From Paraburkholderia sejongensis (GTDB lineage Bacteria > Pseudomonadota > Gammaproteobacteria > Burkholderiales > Burkholderiaceae): a DNA stretch of 64,000 nucleotides. Under the pieces are notes generated by a model. It ran no database searches and was not told the origin of the DNA. It saw only the letters and a program-made list of their open reading frames with translations. This document shows positions 45,301 to 53,115 of this stretch, in pieces. The translations under genes and the position numbers were made by a program. Each line of letters starts with the position of its first letter. Position 1 is the first letter of the stretch. The stretch is from contig NZ_JAJITD010000012.1 of assembly GCF_020880815.1 (NCBI RefSeq), positions 62,001-126,000 on the forward strand, in the 5' to 3' direction.

Positions 45301-46447
45301 GCGTCAGGTCGGCGGCGACCGAGTCCGGGTACAGACCCGTGCGGGCGAACGAGATTGCGCGCTCGTCGATGTCGGTCGCGAACACCTGGAACGACAACCC
45401 CTCGGGCGACTTCAGCGAGCGTTCCTGCAGCAGCATCGCGATCGAATACGCTTCTTCGCCGGTCGCGCAGCCGACCGACCACACGCGAATGCGATCCTGT
45501 TCGCCGCGGTTTTCGAAGATCGGCGGCAGCACTTCGCGTTCGAGCACGTCGAACGCTTCCTTGTCGCGAAAGAAGTTCGTCACGCTGATCAGCATGTCCT
45601 GCAGCAGCGCCTGGGTTTCTTCCGGATGCATATGCAGATAGTCGCGATACGACTGCAGGTCGGTGATGCCGTTCACCTGCAGGCGCCGCTCGATCCGGCG
45701 CAGCACTGTAGCCCGTTTGTAATGGCGGAAATCGTGCGCGGTGCGGGTGCGCAGGATCACCATGATTTCGCGCAGCGCGCGCTCGGCGGTTTCGTCCGTG
45801 GCGCTTTCCTGCTCTTCGTTCTGCGCGGCGGGCAGCTGGATTTCGCGGGCGGTGGAGAGCAGATCGAGCAGCCGTTGCGGCATTTCGGCGGCGGTCATCA
45901 CGAAGTCCACCGAGCCGGTGGCGATCGCGCTGCGCGGCATGCTGTCGTATTCCGCCTCGGCCGGGTCCTGCGCGAACGTGATGCCGCCCATTTCCTTCAC
46001 GCGCGCAAGGCCGACCGAACCGTCGGAGCCGGCGCCCGACATCACGATGCCGATCGCGCGCGCGCGGTGGGTCTCGGCGAGGGTGCGGAAGAATACGTCG
46101 ATGCTGGCGCGGCGGCCTTCTTCGTGCTGCTGCGGGGCGACCCGCAGATAGTCGTCGACCATCGTCAGTTCAAACGAAGGCGCGACGATGTAGACGCGGT
46201 CGGGCTCGATGTGGGTGGCCTCGGTGACCGCCACCACCGGCATGGAGGTCGCTTTTTGCAGCAGCGCGGCGAGATTGCTTTCGTGGTCCGGCGCTAGATG
46301 CACGACCACGACGAACGACATCGACGTGCGCGCGGGCAACGCGTCGAAGAATTCGAGGAGCGCGTTCAGCCCCCCCGCCGATGCGCCGATTCCGACGATC
46401 GGATGGAGTGACTGGCTCGGCAACGTCTGCGCGCGCTTGTTTGACAT
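42368..46447 (-). CDS. CheB-CheR-coiled-coil-PAS-histidine kinase-receiver hybrid protein
   Basis: 1359 residues with six modules in order. The methylesterase (GIGASAGGLNALLEFF, SGAGSDGSVGL) spans residues about 15-205. The CheR-type methyltransferase spans about 225-500 (VWSVGCATGEEAYSIAMLL; FDLIxCRN site is LDMICCRNLLIYL). A long coiled coil (EELKASNEELQAINEELRSA) occupies about 650-745, followed by PAS domains at about 755-985. HisKA has SHELKHPLNLIS near residue 1006, then HATPase (GLGIGLALV) and a receiver with its Asp near residue 1291 (DVILSDIGMPGMDGIEF). It should sense a signal, methylate or demethylate receptors and phosphorylate a partner or itself. Antisense frames here are shadows. 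Confidence 0.93.
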   Translation of the reverse strand: MSNKRAQTLPSQSLHPIVGIGASAGGLNALLEFFDALPARTSMSFVVVVHLAPDHESNLAALLQKATSMPVVAVTEATHIEPDRVYIVAPSFELTMVDDYLRVAPQQHEEGRRASIDVFFRTLAETHRARAIGIVMSGAGSDGSVGLARVKEMGGITFAQDPAEAEYDSMPRSAIATGSVDFVMTAAEMPQRLLDLLSTAREIQLPAAQNEEQESATDETAERALREIMVILRTRTAHDFRHYKRATVLRRIERRLQVNGITDLQSYRDYLHMHPEETQALLQDMLISVTNFFRDKEAFDVLEREVLPPIFENRGEQDRIRVWSVGCATGEEAYSIAMLLQERSLKSPEGLSFQVFATDIDERAISFARTGLYPDSVAADLTPARIRQFFTKDAAHYRIKKELREHMLFAHHNVLSDPPFSRLDMICCRNLLIYLDREAQIEILKMFHFALRPGGVLFLGSSESADSVRAMFSVIDKRNRIYRANMAVRGDTPVPVAISGTMSSRPLVTTVQPPGRRRLSFGDLHQRLVEQYAPPSVLVSRESEIVHLSDRAGRFLQYSGGEPSHNIVAVVRPELRLELRTAIYQALHTNRSVEARRVRIERDGRSYFVKMTARPVHDPEANADFVLVLFDEVEDSMGNAEIASPDVQKDPIISQLERELQRTKEQLQSTIEQSETSTEELKASNEELQAINEELRSATEELETSKEELQSINEELTTVNAELKSKVEETGKINDDLHNLIAANDIGTIFVDRNICIKRYTPRATDVFSIIPSDIGRSLLDITHRLEYDKLADDAAEAFDSLRLIERELKSNDGRWYLARFVPYRTTEDRIDGAVLSFIDITGRRQAEDRLREGERRMRIVAEGTKDYAIITFDEHGIINSWNAGAERIFGYHEAEMIGQSADILYTEEDRADNVATREFAEARLNGRTEEERWHLRKDGTRFFASGVLSRLDEPGISGFAKITRDLGEFANDTASGRGTHVETLRAASERDAQRRRDEFLAVVSHELKHPLNLISASAELIARAPETRQNLNVSRATDTIRRTVMGQAQIIDDLLDISRVRTGKLSVVRTVVDMREIVQRVCNAVREDAAQRGIALRVSMTDAPVILHADLTRVEQIVWNLISNALKFTQHGSIDVSLQVNEHAEAVLRVSDTGTGIEPALLPHIFEMFRQSRDPGSRRGGLGIGLALVRDLVNLHGGAVRAESDGLGRGASFTVTLPTHRSAMHADTGAEIGADSLKGLRIMMVDDDSATVETFKLLLETEGAEVRTATSGDEALKMINGNAPDVILSDIGMPGMDGIEFIGRLRGMPGTESVMCIAVSGFGQQADINAAEAAGFDAHLKKPVVLEELLSIFARRRG

Positions 46448-46549
46448 GGCTGCTGGTCCCTTGGGGAAAAGGATAGTGTCTCGCGCTGTGTTTTTACAGG
46501 TGCCGGGCCGATGGCACGGTCGCGCAGATCACTATTATCCCGCATGGGA

Positions 46550-47539
46550 TCAGCTTTCCAACAGCATCGACTGCAAAAATCCTGCCGCCGCGCGCGCGCG
46601 CCGGGCTGTTTCATCCTCGCGCTGCTGCGCGCTGACGGCCCCGATCTTGCCAAAATGCTCGCTCATTTCGCGGCTCATCAGCTCGCGCTCGCGCAGCGCC
46701 CGCAGCGCATCGCGCAGCGAGCGCTCGACGTCGCGCCGGCGCCCCTCGCCTGACGATAGGGCGGAATACGCATGGCCGGTGTGGCAGCGGTAGCGCAACA
46801 GCCGCCGGTCGTTAAGGCGCCACAGCGTGCCGTTGCATTCGGGGCAGGTGTAGGTGGATGGGGTCGCGATCTGCTTGAGCTGTTCGATCGGCATCGACTC
46901 GCTCAGCCAGGCTGTCTGCTCGAGCGCGGCATGTTCTACCGCTGCGCGGCGCCCAAGGTCGGCCTTGGCCGATCCGCCCAGCGGGCCGGCGGTCAGATCG
47001 ATCAGGCACGCACCGAGTGCGATGAGCGGCAGCACGTGATCGGCGAACGGTGCCGCATGCAACGGCATCTCGCTCGCGAACGCATCGTCCGGGTGTTGCA
47101 CGACGGTCGCGCCGCCGCACGCCTGAATCGCTTCGAGACCCGCAGCGCCGTCGTCGAGCAGGCCCGTCAGCACCACGCCGACCGCGCGTTCGCCGAGCTG
47201 CGTGGCGGTGCTGCGAAACAGCGGATCGATTGCTGGGCGTGCGAAATTTTCCTTCGCGCCGTGCACGAGGCGCAGGCGCCCGTCTTCGACCACCAGATGC
47301 TCATCGGGTGGCGCGACGTAGATCCGGCCGCGCTCATAGACGTCACCGTCGCGCGCATGCGTGGCCGGCAGCGGGCCGGCGGTGTTGAGCAGCGAGGGCA
47401 GCATGCTGCTATGCGCGCCGACATGCAGAACGATCGCGATGCTGGCGGGCAGGTCGGCAGGCAATTGGGATGCAAGGGAACGAAGGGCGTCGACGCCACC
47501 CGATGACGTACCGATAGCAATGAAGTCACGATGGGTCAA
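46550..47539 (-). CDS. Stand-alone CheB-type methylesterase with C-terminal zinc-binding-like domain
   Basis: 329 residues from TTG 47539, which has GGAG five bases upstream. An ATG at 47593 is an alternative outer start. The esterase signature GTSSGGVDALRSLASQLP and the VLTGLLDDGAAGLEAI active-site block are typical CheB. There is no receiver domain, so activity is not phosphorylation-controlled. The C-terminal CPECNGTLW and YRCHTGHAYS pair resembles a zinc ribbon. It lies just upstream of the CheB-CheR hybrid and probably acts with it. Confidence 0.85.
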   Translation of the reverse strand: MTHRDFIAIGTSSGGVDALRSLASQLPADLPASIAIVLHVGAHSSMLPSLLNTAGPLPATHARDGDVYERGRIYVAPPDEHLVVEDGRLRLVHGAKENFARPAIDPLFRSTATQLGERAVGVVLTGLLDDGAAGLEAIQACGGATVVQHPDDAFASEMPLHAAPFADHVLPLIALGACLIDLTAGPLGGSAKADLGRRAAVEHAALEQTAWLSESMPIEQLKQIATPSTYTCPECNGTLWRLNDRRLLRYRCHTGHAYSALSSGEGRRRDVERSLRDALRALRERELMSREMSEHFGKIGAVSAQQREDETARRARAAAGFLQSMLLES

Positions 47540-47706
47540 AGTTGCTCCGGGACGGTGGTGGGCGGTTTTTGCCGCATAGGTAGAAGCGAGCAATCGGCAT
47601 GCCGCACGGGCGCTGACGCGGTGTGGCCGTGGCAGCCGATGCGCGGTCTTGCCGGCACGCCGGCCGGCGCCGACGCGTCAAATGTGCACGACGCCCGGGG
47701 GCGCAA

Positions 47707-48828
47707 TTACAACGGCTCGAGCGGGGACAGTGGCCGCTCGCCGTCGCTCGCGGCGGCCTTGCGCGGCAGCGCGGCGGTGTCTGCATCCGCATCCGCGTTT
47801 GGCGTGAGCAGCGACTGGTAAAGCGACAGATAGTCGTCGGTCATTCGCGCGGCCGTGAAGCGGCGCTCGAACGCGGCGCGGCAAGCGGCGCGTTCGAGTC
47901 GCCCGACGCGCGCGACCGCCTCGACCGCTTCGTCGGTGTTATCGACCATCAGGCCGCTCACCCCCTCTTCGAGTAGTTCGGGCACCGCGCCGCGGCGAAA
48001 TGCGATCACCGGCGTGCCGCACGCGAGTGCCTCGATCATCACCATGCCGAACGGCTCATCCCATTCGATCGGCAGCAGCAACGCGCGCGCATTCGCGAGC
48101 AACTGACGGCGCTCAGCGCCGCCGACTTCACCGAGGTAGTCCACGCAATCGGTCGAGCGTCGCAATAGCGGGGCGATGCGCTCGCGAAAATAATCGCGCT
48201 CGCCGGGGTGGATTTTCGCCGCCATCTTCAGCGGCACGCCGCTGCGCCGCGCGATCTCGATCGCGAGATCGGGACGCTTCTCCGGCATCATCCGGCCGAG
48301 AAACAGCAGGTACGAGCCGGCTGCCGGCTGATAGTCGAATTCGCGCGGCGGCAAGCCGTGATGCACGGTGCCGAGCCAGTTCGCCCACGGCACAGGTCGC
48401 CGCTGGCTGGCGGAAATCGACACCAGCGGCACGCGCGCGAATTCATGAAACAGCGGACCGTGATCGTGCGGCAGCAGACGGCCATGCAGCGTCGTGAGCG
48501 TGCGGCACGGCAACTGATCGGCCCATGCGAAATGCAACGGCTCGCCGTGGAAATGGATCAGATCGAATTGCCCCGCGTGGCGGATCACCAGCCCGATCTG
48601 CCGCATGTGATGCGTGAGCGTGTCCCACACCGCCGCGTCGCGCCACAGACCGCGCGAGCACACCGGCACGAGCCGCGCGGTGGTGGTCGAATCGGCGGTC
48701 GCGAACAGCGTCACGTCATGACCGCGCGCGACCAGCTCTTCCGTCAGATACGACACGACGCGTTCGGTCGCGCCGTACGCGTACGGCGGCACGGCTTCAT
48801 ACAGCGGGGCGATCTGCGCGATTCTCAT
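47707..48828 (-). CDS. Glycosyltransferase family 4
   Basis: 373 residues. N-terminal IAQIAPLYEAVPPYAYGATE is the characteristic opening, with LIHFHGEPLHFAWADQLPCR at the acceptor side. The donor domain has YLLFLGRMMPEKRPDLAIEI and the motif EPFGMVMIEALACGTPVIAF. It is typical of a family often found as a single gene in Burkholderia, next to stress or chemotaxis genes. The acceptor is unknown. The gene stands alone on its strand with 200 bases before the hemerythrin gene. Confidence 0.88.
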   Translation of the reverse strand: MRIAQIAPLYEAVPPYAYGATERVVSYLTEELVARGHDVTLFATADSTTTARLVPVCSRGLWRDAAVWDTLTHHMRQIGLVIRHAGQFDLIHFHGEPLHFAWADQLPCRTLTTLHGRLLPHDHGPLFHEFARVPLVSISASQRRPVPWANWLGTVHHGLPPREFDYQPAAGSYLLFLGRMMPEKRPDLAIEIARRSGVPLKMAAKIHPGERDYFRERIAPLLRRSTDCVDYLGEVGGAERRQLLANARALLLPIEWDEPFGMVMIEALACGTPVIAFRRGAVPELLEEGVSGLMVDNTDEAVEAVARVGRLERAACRAAFERRFTAARMTDDYLSLYQSLLTPNADADADTAALPRKAAASDGERPLSPLEPL

Positions 48829-48929
48829 TCACGGGTCCTTCACGGGTCCATTAGCAACAGGAGCAGACAGGGCGAGCCGGCCGGGGCAACGCGCGGCGCC
48901 GGACCTACCGCAGCAATCGACATACCGGT

Positions 48930-48949
48930 GCGCGGTATAGCGCTTGCTT
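48930..48949 (+). promoter_or_regulatory. Promoter-like box of the hemerythrin gene
   Basis: GCGCGGTATAGCGCTTGCTT lies 31 bases before ATG 48980 and matches the box at 24237 upstream of the SDR gene in 17 of 18 core positions. The TATAGC fits a -10 element. No consensus -35. Confidence 0.45.
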
Positions 48950-48979
48950 GGCGGGTGCACCCACTACCGAGGAGTTGCC

Positions 48980-49513
48980 ATGAACGACACTAAAACCGCC
49001 AGCCGCGATGGCGCAGCCACGTCCGATGCGCTCGCGCTGCTCGAAGCCGATCACCGCGCGGTCGAAAAACTGTTCGACGCGTTCACCAAGGAGCGCGGCG
49101 ACGAACGCGCGACGCTCGAAGCGAAAGCCGCGTTAGCGCAGCGCGCGTGCGAAGAGCTGACGATGCACGCGATCATCGAGGAAGAGCTGTTGTATCCGGC
49201 CGCGCAGCAGGCGCTGCCCGACGACGACAAGCTCGACGTCGACGAAGCGTTCGTCGAACACTACCTGGTGAAGACGCTGATCGCCCGTTTCGAAACGCTG
49301 AAGGCCGGCGATAAAGGCTTCGACGCGACCTTCAAGGTGATGTCGGAACTCGTCAAGCATCACGTGGAAGAAGAGGAGGGCGAACTTTTTCCGGCGTTGC
49401 GGCGCACCGGTCTCGATCTCGCCGCGCTCGGCAAGAAAATCGCCGCGCGCAAGGAGGCGCTGCAAAGCAAACTCGATCAGGCCGGCAGCCGTGCGGTCGG
49501 CGACAAGACGTGA
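48980..49513 (+). CDS. Hemerythrin-like HHE-domain protein
   Basis: 177 residues from ATG 48980, with GAGGAG upstream. Helix 1 carries LEADHRAVEKLFDAF, helix 2 MHAIIEEELLYPAA, helix 3 DEAFVEHYLVKTLI and helix 4 LVKHHVEEEEGELFPALRR, giving the His and Glu ligands of a di-iron centre. It should bind O2, NO or peroxide or store iron in the cytoplasm. The shared promoter box with the SDR gene points to a common stress regulon. A coiled C-terminal tail follows. Confidence 0.9.
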   Translation: MNDTKTASRDGAATSDALALLEADHRAVEKLFDAFTKERGDERATLEAKAALAQRACEELTMHAIIEEELLYPAAQQALPDDDKLDVDEAFVEHYLVKTLIARFETLKAGDKGFDATFKVMSELVKHHVEEEEGELFPALRRTGLDLAALGKKIAARKEALQSKLDQAGSRAVGDKT

Positions 49514-49589
49514 TTCGGTTTTGGCGAAGGGCGGAACTCAGTGCATCGCACAATGCGACGCTGCGTTGAAAGCTTCGCGGTGACAGAAG

Positions 49590-49615
49590 TGTCCGGAAGT
49601 CCACCGTTACGGACG
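49590..49615. promoter_or_regulatory. Inverted repeat, operator candidate 4
   Basis: TGTCCGGAA and GTTACGGACG at the same 26-base total length and spacing as the copies at 18089 and 23649. It lies 85 bases upstream of the 49700 gene. Confidence 0.55.
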
Positions 49616-49699
49616 AACGCAGCGCCGCGCGCCTCCACTACCATCGTTGACGGGAGACGAAGCACTCACATTTAGCTTGCCGTAACGCAGGGAACCGAC

Positions 49700-49972
49700 A
49701 TGTCGAGGAGAAAACTGAAGCTGACGCGATGCTCGCCGAGCGTCGCGATGTCGCGCGATGATTTTTCGGTTTTCGTCACCGCGCGGCGCAGTAGCGATGG
49801 CCGCTTTTACGCCGATCTGCTGGTCAGCCGCAAAGCTGACGGTCGCCGGCTATTCCCGTTCGACGGCGCGCCGGAAGTCGGCCCGTTCGAAAGCATCGAG
49901 GAAGCGCGGTTGGCCGCAGAGGAGTATGGCGCGCGCATCGTCGCCGCCGATCTCGCCTGTCCAGAAACCTGA
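49700..49972 (+). CDS. Small hypothetical protein, DUF6723-like
   Basis: 90 residues. The sequence SRDDFSVFVTARRSSDGRFY, then LLVSRKADGRRLFPFDGAPE and SIEEARLAAEEYGARIV suggests a compact beta-beta-beta-helix protein, recurring in Burkholderia as a short conserved hypothetical (DUF6723-type, from memory). No catalytic motif. The start is ATG 49700 with GGGAACC upstream. One copy of the 26-bp inverted repeat lies in its promoter region. Confidence 0.6.
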   Translation: MSRRKLKLTRCSPSVAMSRDDFSVFVTARRSSDGRFYADLLVSRKADGRRLFPFDGAPEVGPFESIEEARLAAEEYGARIVAADLACPET

Positions 49973-50285
49973 CGCGCAGGTCACGCGCAGGCGGCGCGCC
50001 ACCCTTTCCCCCACCTCTCATCGCCCGTCCCGGTTCCTGACCGGGACGAGGCGTGCCCTCTCGCGCGGCGCTCGCCGGAGCGCGGATTATGCGTCCCACT
50101 GTGGCCGTCGTCACAATCGACAGGTAACATCGTTCCCGGAACTTTGAAGCGCTCGCTTGCCGGCGTGCTGGTACGGGAAATGCTTCAATTTGCCGGCGCG
50201 AGAAGTTTCGACGATTCGTTCGGCCGACGCCGACGCGCGACAGTCTCGACAATCAGCCGTTGCAACGAGGTGAAGGATTTCCGTT
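49973..50285. other. Intergenic region
   Basis: About 310 bases with no credible gene; short frames lack ribosome sites. A GAGGTGAAGGA box just before 50286 serves the secreted protein. Confidence 0.35.
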
Positions 50286-50750
50286 ATGCGAATCATCTTC
50301 GGGTTTCTGGCAGTCCTTGCAGTTTTTCCCTCTTCCGCGTGGTGTGCCGCGCTTGACGAACAGTTGGCGTGCTCGGAAACGGCGCACGACTTCGTTTCCC
50401 AACTGGTCGATGCGCATTCGATCAAAACCCCGCCGCAGCGCGTCGAGCCCAACTCGGTGAACGCGTATCGGCCCGCTAACGGTGCAAATCTGACCGCATT
50501 TGGTTTGCCGGTGCATGCTGTATTTGGCTATCAGCCCAACGATCCGCTGTTCAAGGTTGGTGCAGGCGAAGCGTCGGCGCACCCGGTGTACGGCGCGGTG
50601 GTGCGCGGATCGGCCGATACCGTCAAACGTCTTCTTACGAACGCGGGAAGCACGGCCGTCGTTCATTCAGTGGTCCCGTTGATCCTCACCGCGATCGTGT
50701 GCACGCAGCAAGCAGGCGAGGCCGGCAGTCAGGTTGGCATGGCGCCGTAG
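50286..50750 (+). CDS. Secreted hypothetical protein
   Basis: 154 residues with a Sec signal peptide (MRIIFGFLAVLAVFPSSAWC, then AALDE). The mature part reads SETAHDFVSQLVDAHSI and SVNAYRPANGANLTAFGLPV, followed by VHAVFGYQPNDPLFKVG and a hydrophobic VVHSVVPLILTAIVC segment. One Cys lies near the start and another in the C-terminal segment. No domain recognised; it should be periplasmic. It is flanked by small proteins of the same stress-type neighbourhood. Confidence 0.65.
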   Translation: MRIIFGFLAVLAVFPSSAWCAALDEQLACSETAHDFVSQLVDAHSIKTPPQRVEPNSVNAYRPANGANLTAFGLPVHAVFGYQPNDPLFKVGAGEASAHPVYGAVVRGSADTVKRLLTNAGSTAVVHSVVPLILTAIVCTQQAGEAGSQVGMAP

Positions 50751-50986
50751 CGCGCAGTTCGATCGCTTTAGCCGCGAATGTCTGCCTGCGCGAACCTCGG
50801 CCGGCGCGGGGCCCGCTAGCCGTCAGTTGTCGCCGCTTCCTGCCGCTTCGCGCCACCTGCCGCCACCCCACGCGGAATATCTATTGCTCACCTGTCGCTC
50901 GCCGTCATGCCGCGCGAGCCGCGTGACGTCGTGCAGCGGTTATCGAGCCGCTGCTCATGCACACGTTACGTTCAGGAGAACTGCAC

Positions 50987-51286
50987 ATGGACAAAGACCT
51001 CGAAGCCCGCATTCGGACGCGGGCGTATCACATCTGGGAAAACGATCCGTCGCCGGATGGCAAGGCCGACGATCACTGGGAAGAGGCGCGCCGCCAGATC
51101 GAGGCGGAGGGCGCGGGGGACGGCGGCGGCGACGGTGCGGCTGCCGAGCCGTCCGATCAGTCCGCCGAGCGCGATCGCGGCGCGCGTATCGCACCCGACC
51201 AGCAGTTGCAGGAGATGCCGGGCGGCGGCGCGGAGCCGGCATCGGTGTCGGCTCCGCGCACCAAGCAGGCGCGGGCGAAGTCGTAA
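50987..51286 (+). CDS. DUF2934 domain protein
   Basis: 99 residues from ATG 50987, with CAGGAG upstream. The N-terminal EARIRTRAYHIWENDPSPDG, ADDHWEEARRQIEAE is the DUF2934 signature. The rest is a Gly/Ala/Glu linker and a basic tail (PRTKQARAKS). The family is widespread in stress-related gene neighbourhoods of proteobacteria; its function is not known. It probably acts as a small cytoplasmic adaptor. Confidence 0.85.
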   Translation: MDKDLEARIRTRAYHIWENDPSPDGKADDHWEEARRQIEAEGAGDGGGDGAAAEPSDQSAERDRGARIAPDQQLQEMPGGGAEPASVSAPRTKQARAKS

Positions 51287-51415
51287 GCGCCGGTAGCGTG
51301 GGCCAGATGCGCGCGCGGCGCTGCCGGGGCCGCGGCGCTGCACGCGCCAATGCCGCGTATCGCCCGGATCAGATGCGCGGCGGCGCGCCGCGCGCGGTGC
51401 TCGATGCTCGATGCT

Positions 51416-52273
51416 TCAGTTTTCCGTTATCGCAGGCGGCACGACCGGCAGCGCGCGTTTGTGACGCGTCGCCATGTAAAAGCGGCGAATGGTCGTCAGT
51501 ACTTCGTCGCTGACCTGTTTGCCTTCGAGGAAATCGTCGATGTCCAGATAGCCGATCCCGTAGCTGTCCTCATCGGGCTTCTGCGGCGTCAGCGATTCGA
51601 GGTCCGCGGTCGGCACCTTGTTGACGAGCCGTTCGTGCGCACCGAGCGCTTGCGCGAGTGCGCGGACCCGGCGCTTGGTCAGGCCGGCGAGCGGCAGAAT
51701 GTCGGCGCCGCCATCGCCATACTTCGTGAAAAAGCCCATCAGCGATTCGGCCGCGTGGTCGGTGCCGATCACCGCGCCGACCCGCGCGCCGGCGACCGCG
51801 TATTGCGCGACCATTCGCTGGCGTGCCTTGATGTTGCCGAGCACGAAGTCTTCGTGGAAGTCGTCGACGTACTGAACCTTGCCGCGCTTGAGCGCGAACA
51901 GCATCGCGTCCGCCGGCTCCTTGATATTGACCGTCAGCGTTTCGTCCGGGCGAATGAATTCGAGCGCGGCTTCGGCATCGGCTTCGTCGTGCTGGGTGCC
52001 GTACGGCAGCCGCATCGCGACGAACTTCGCTTCGTAGCCACGCGCGCGCAAGCGTTCGACCGACAACTGCGCGAGACGGCCGGCGGTCGATGAGTCGACG
52101 CCGCCGCTGATGCCCAGCACATAGGTGCGCAAGCCCTGCGACGACAGATAGTCGCCGAGGAATGCGACGCGTCGCTCGCGCTCGTAATCGACGTCGAACT
52201 CGCGCGCGACGCCGAGTTCGCGAATCACTTCCTGTTGCCACGTTTGGGTATCGAGTGAAGAGAGCAGGTTCAT
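51416..52273 (-). CDS. nadE: NH3-dependent NAD+ synthetase
   Basis: 285 residues from ATG 52273, matching the usual NadE start. The PP-loop SGGVDSSTAG motif (near residue 55), the KEPADAMLFALKRG region, NIKARQRMVAQYAVAG, and GTDHAAESLMGFFTKYGDGG are all diagnostic. It amidates nicotinate adenine dinucleotide to NAD+ with ATP and ammonia. It lies just downstream of pncC on the same transcript. A second in-frame ATG at 52306 with an identical ribosome site arose by duplication, so an 11-residue N-terminal extension (MRAGTPSGNRT) is also possible. Confidence 0.93.
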   Translation of the reverse strand: MNLLSSLDTQTWQQEVIRELGVAREFDVDYERERRVAFLGDYLSSQGLRTYVLGISGGVDSSTAGRLAQLSVERLRARGYEAKFVAMRLPYGTQHDEADAEAALEFIRPDETLTVNIKEPADAMLFALKRGKVQYVDDFHEDFVLGNIKARQRMVAQYAVAGARVGAVIGTDHAAESLMGFFTKYGDGGADILPLAGLTKRRVRALAQALGAHERLVNKVPTADLESLTPQKPDEDSYGIGYLDIDDFLEGKQVSDEVLTTIRRFYMATRHKRALPVVPPAITEN

Positions 52274-52335
52274 CGTGCGGTTTCCGGATGGCGTTCCCGC
52301 TCTCATCGTGCGGTTTCCGGATGGCGTTCCCGCTC
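52270..52335. repeat. 33-bp tandem duplication at the pncC-nadE junction
   Basis: Two exact head-to-tail copies of a 33-base unit starting TCATCGTGCGG and ending TTCCCGCTC occupy 52270-52302 and 52303-52335. The ancestral stop/start overlap (ATGA) of pncC and nadE occurs once in each copy. The 11-codon unit keeps the nadE frame. Confidence 0.92.
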
Positions 52336-52848
52336 GGCGAGCGGGAGCTGGTTGAAGTAGTGTGCGACGAGCGACAGCGCGTATAGCGCGGCCTGCGAGC
52401 GCACGTCGTTTCTGTCGCCGGCGAAGCGGCGCGTTTCGGTGAAGGTCTTGAGGGCGTTGCCGTCGCGCAGCCGGAACGACCACGCGAAGCATTGCGTGCC
52501 CGGCGGCGGCTCGTTTCCGGCGCCGTCGTTCGGGCCACTGTCGGCGAGGCCGGTGTTCGATACCGCGATGTCCGCGTTGCAGCCGTCCTGTCGCAACGCG
52601 CCTTCGGCCATCTCGCGTGCGACCGCTTCGCTGGTGAGTCCGCAGCGTTCCATCGTGCTGCGCTGCACGCCCAGAAAACCGGCTTTACCGGACGGTGAGT
52701 AGCTGACGAAGCCGACGTCGAGACACGCGCCGCTGCCCGGCACGCCCGCGAGATTCGACGCGATCAGACCGCCGGTGCAGGACTCGGCGGTCGCGAGTTT
52801 CAGCTCGCGCGAAGTCAGAAAGGACACGACCTGTTCGGGAATGTTCAT
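52303..52848 (-). CDS. pncC: Nicotinamide-nucleotide amidohydrolase (CinA C-terminal domain)
   Basis: 181 residues from ATG 52848. The CinA/PncC signature is LKLATAESCTGGLIASNLAG with the Thr-Gly-Gly active site, then SYSPSGKAGFLGV and ADIAVSNTGLADSGP. It deamidates NMN to nicotinate mononucleotide, feeding NAD+ resynthesis; NadE, encoded next, completes the route. The C-terminal end (RERHPETAR) lies inside the duplicated 33-base unit. The family also appears in competence-damage protein CinA. Confidence 0.9.
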   Translation of the reverse strand: MNIPEQVVSFLTSRELKLATAESCTGGLIASNLAGVPGSGACLDVGFVSYSPSGKAGFLGVQRSTMERCGLTSEAVAREMAEGALRQDGCNADIAVSNTGLADSGPNDGAGNEPPPGTQCFAWSFRLRDGNALKTFTETRRFAGDRNDVRSQAALYALSLVAHYFNQLPLAERERHPETAR

Positions 52849-53115
52849 CGATGGGCCTCCGTGTCGAGTGTCGCGGACACGCCGAGCAAGGATCGGTCCG
52901 CGTTCGCGCGGACCGGCTTGTCTGCAACGGCTGGCCCGGCGGCATGTGCGTTGCTCAGCTAACGTCGGTTGCGCGCCCCGTTGCCGCGAGGGGTGATCTT
53001 CGCCGTTGGACGATCGCGCGTATATCGACACGCTGGGGACGGCACCGCTTCGCATCCCTGAACATCGTTACATTCGGCGGCCCGCGCACTGGGCCCATCA
53101 ACTTTGGAGTACGAC

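Noticed and set aside
43418..46297. 959-codon open frame on the plus strand opposite the CheB-CheR-kinase protein
   Set aside because: The minus strand encodes a complete multi-domain protein here; the plus-strand translation is rich in Arg/Val/His without any domain, the usual shadow of GC-rich codon bias.
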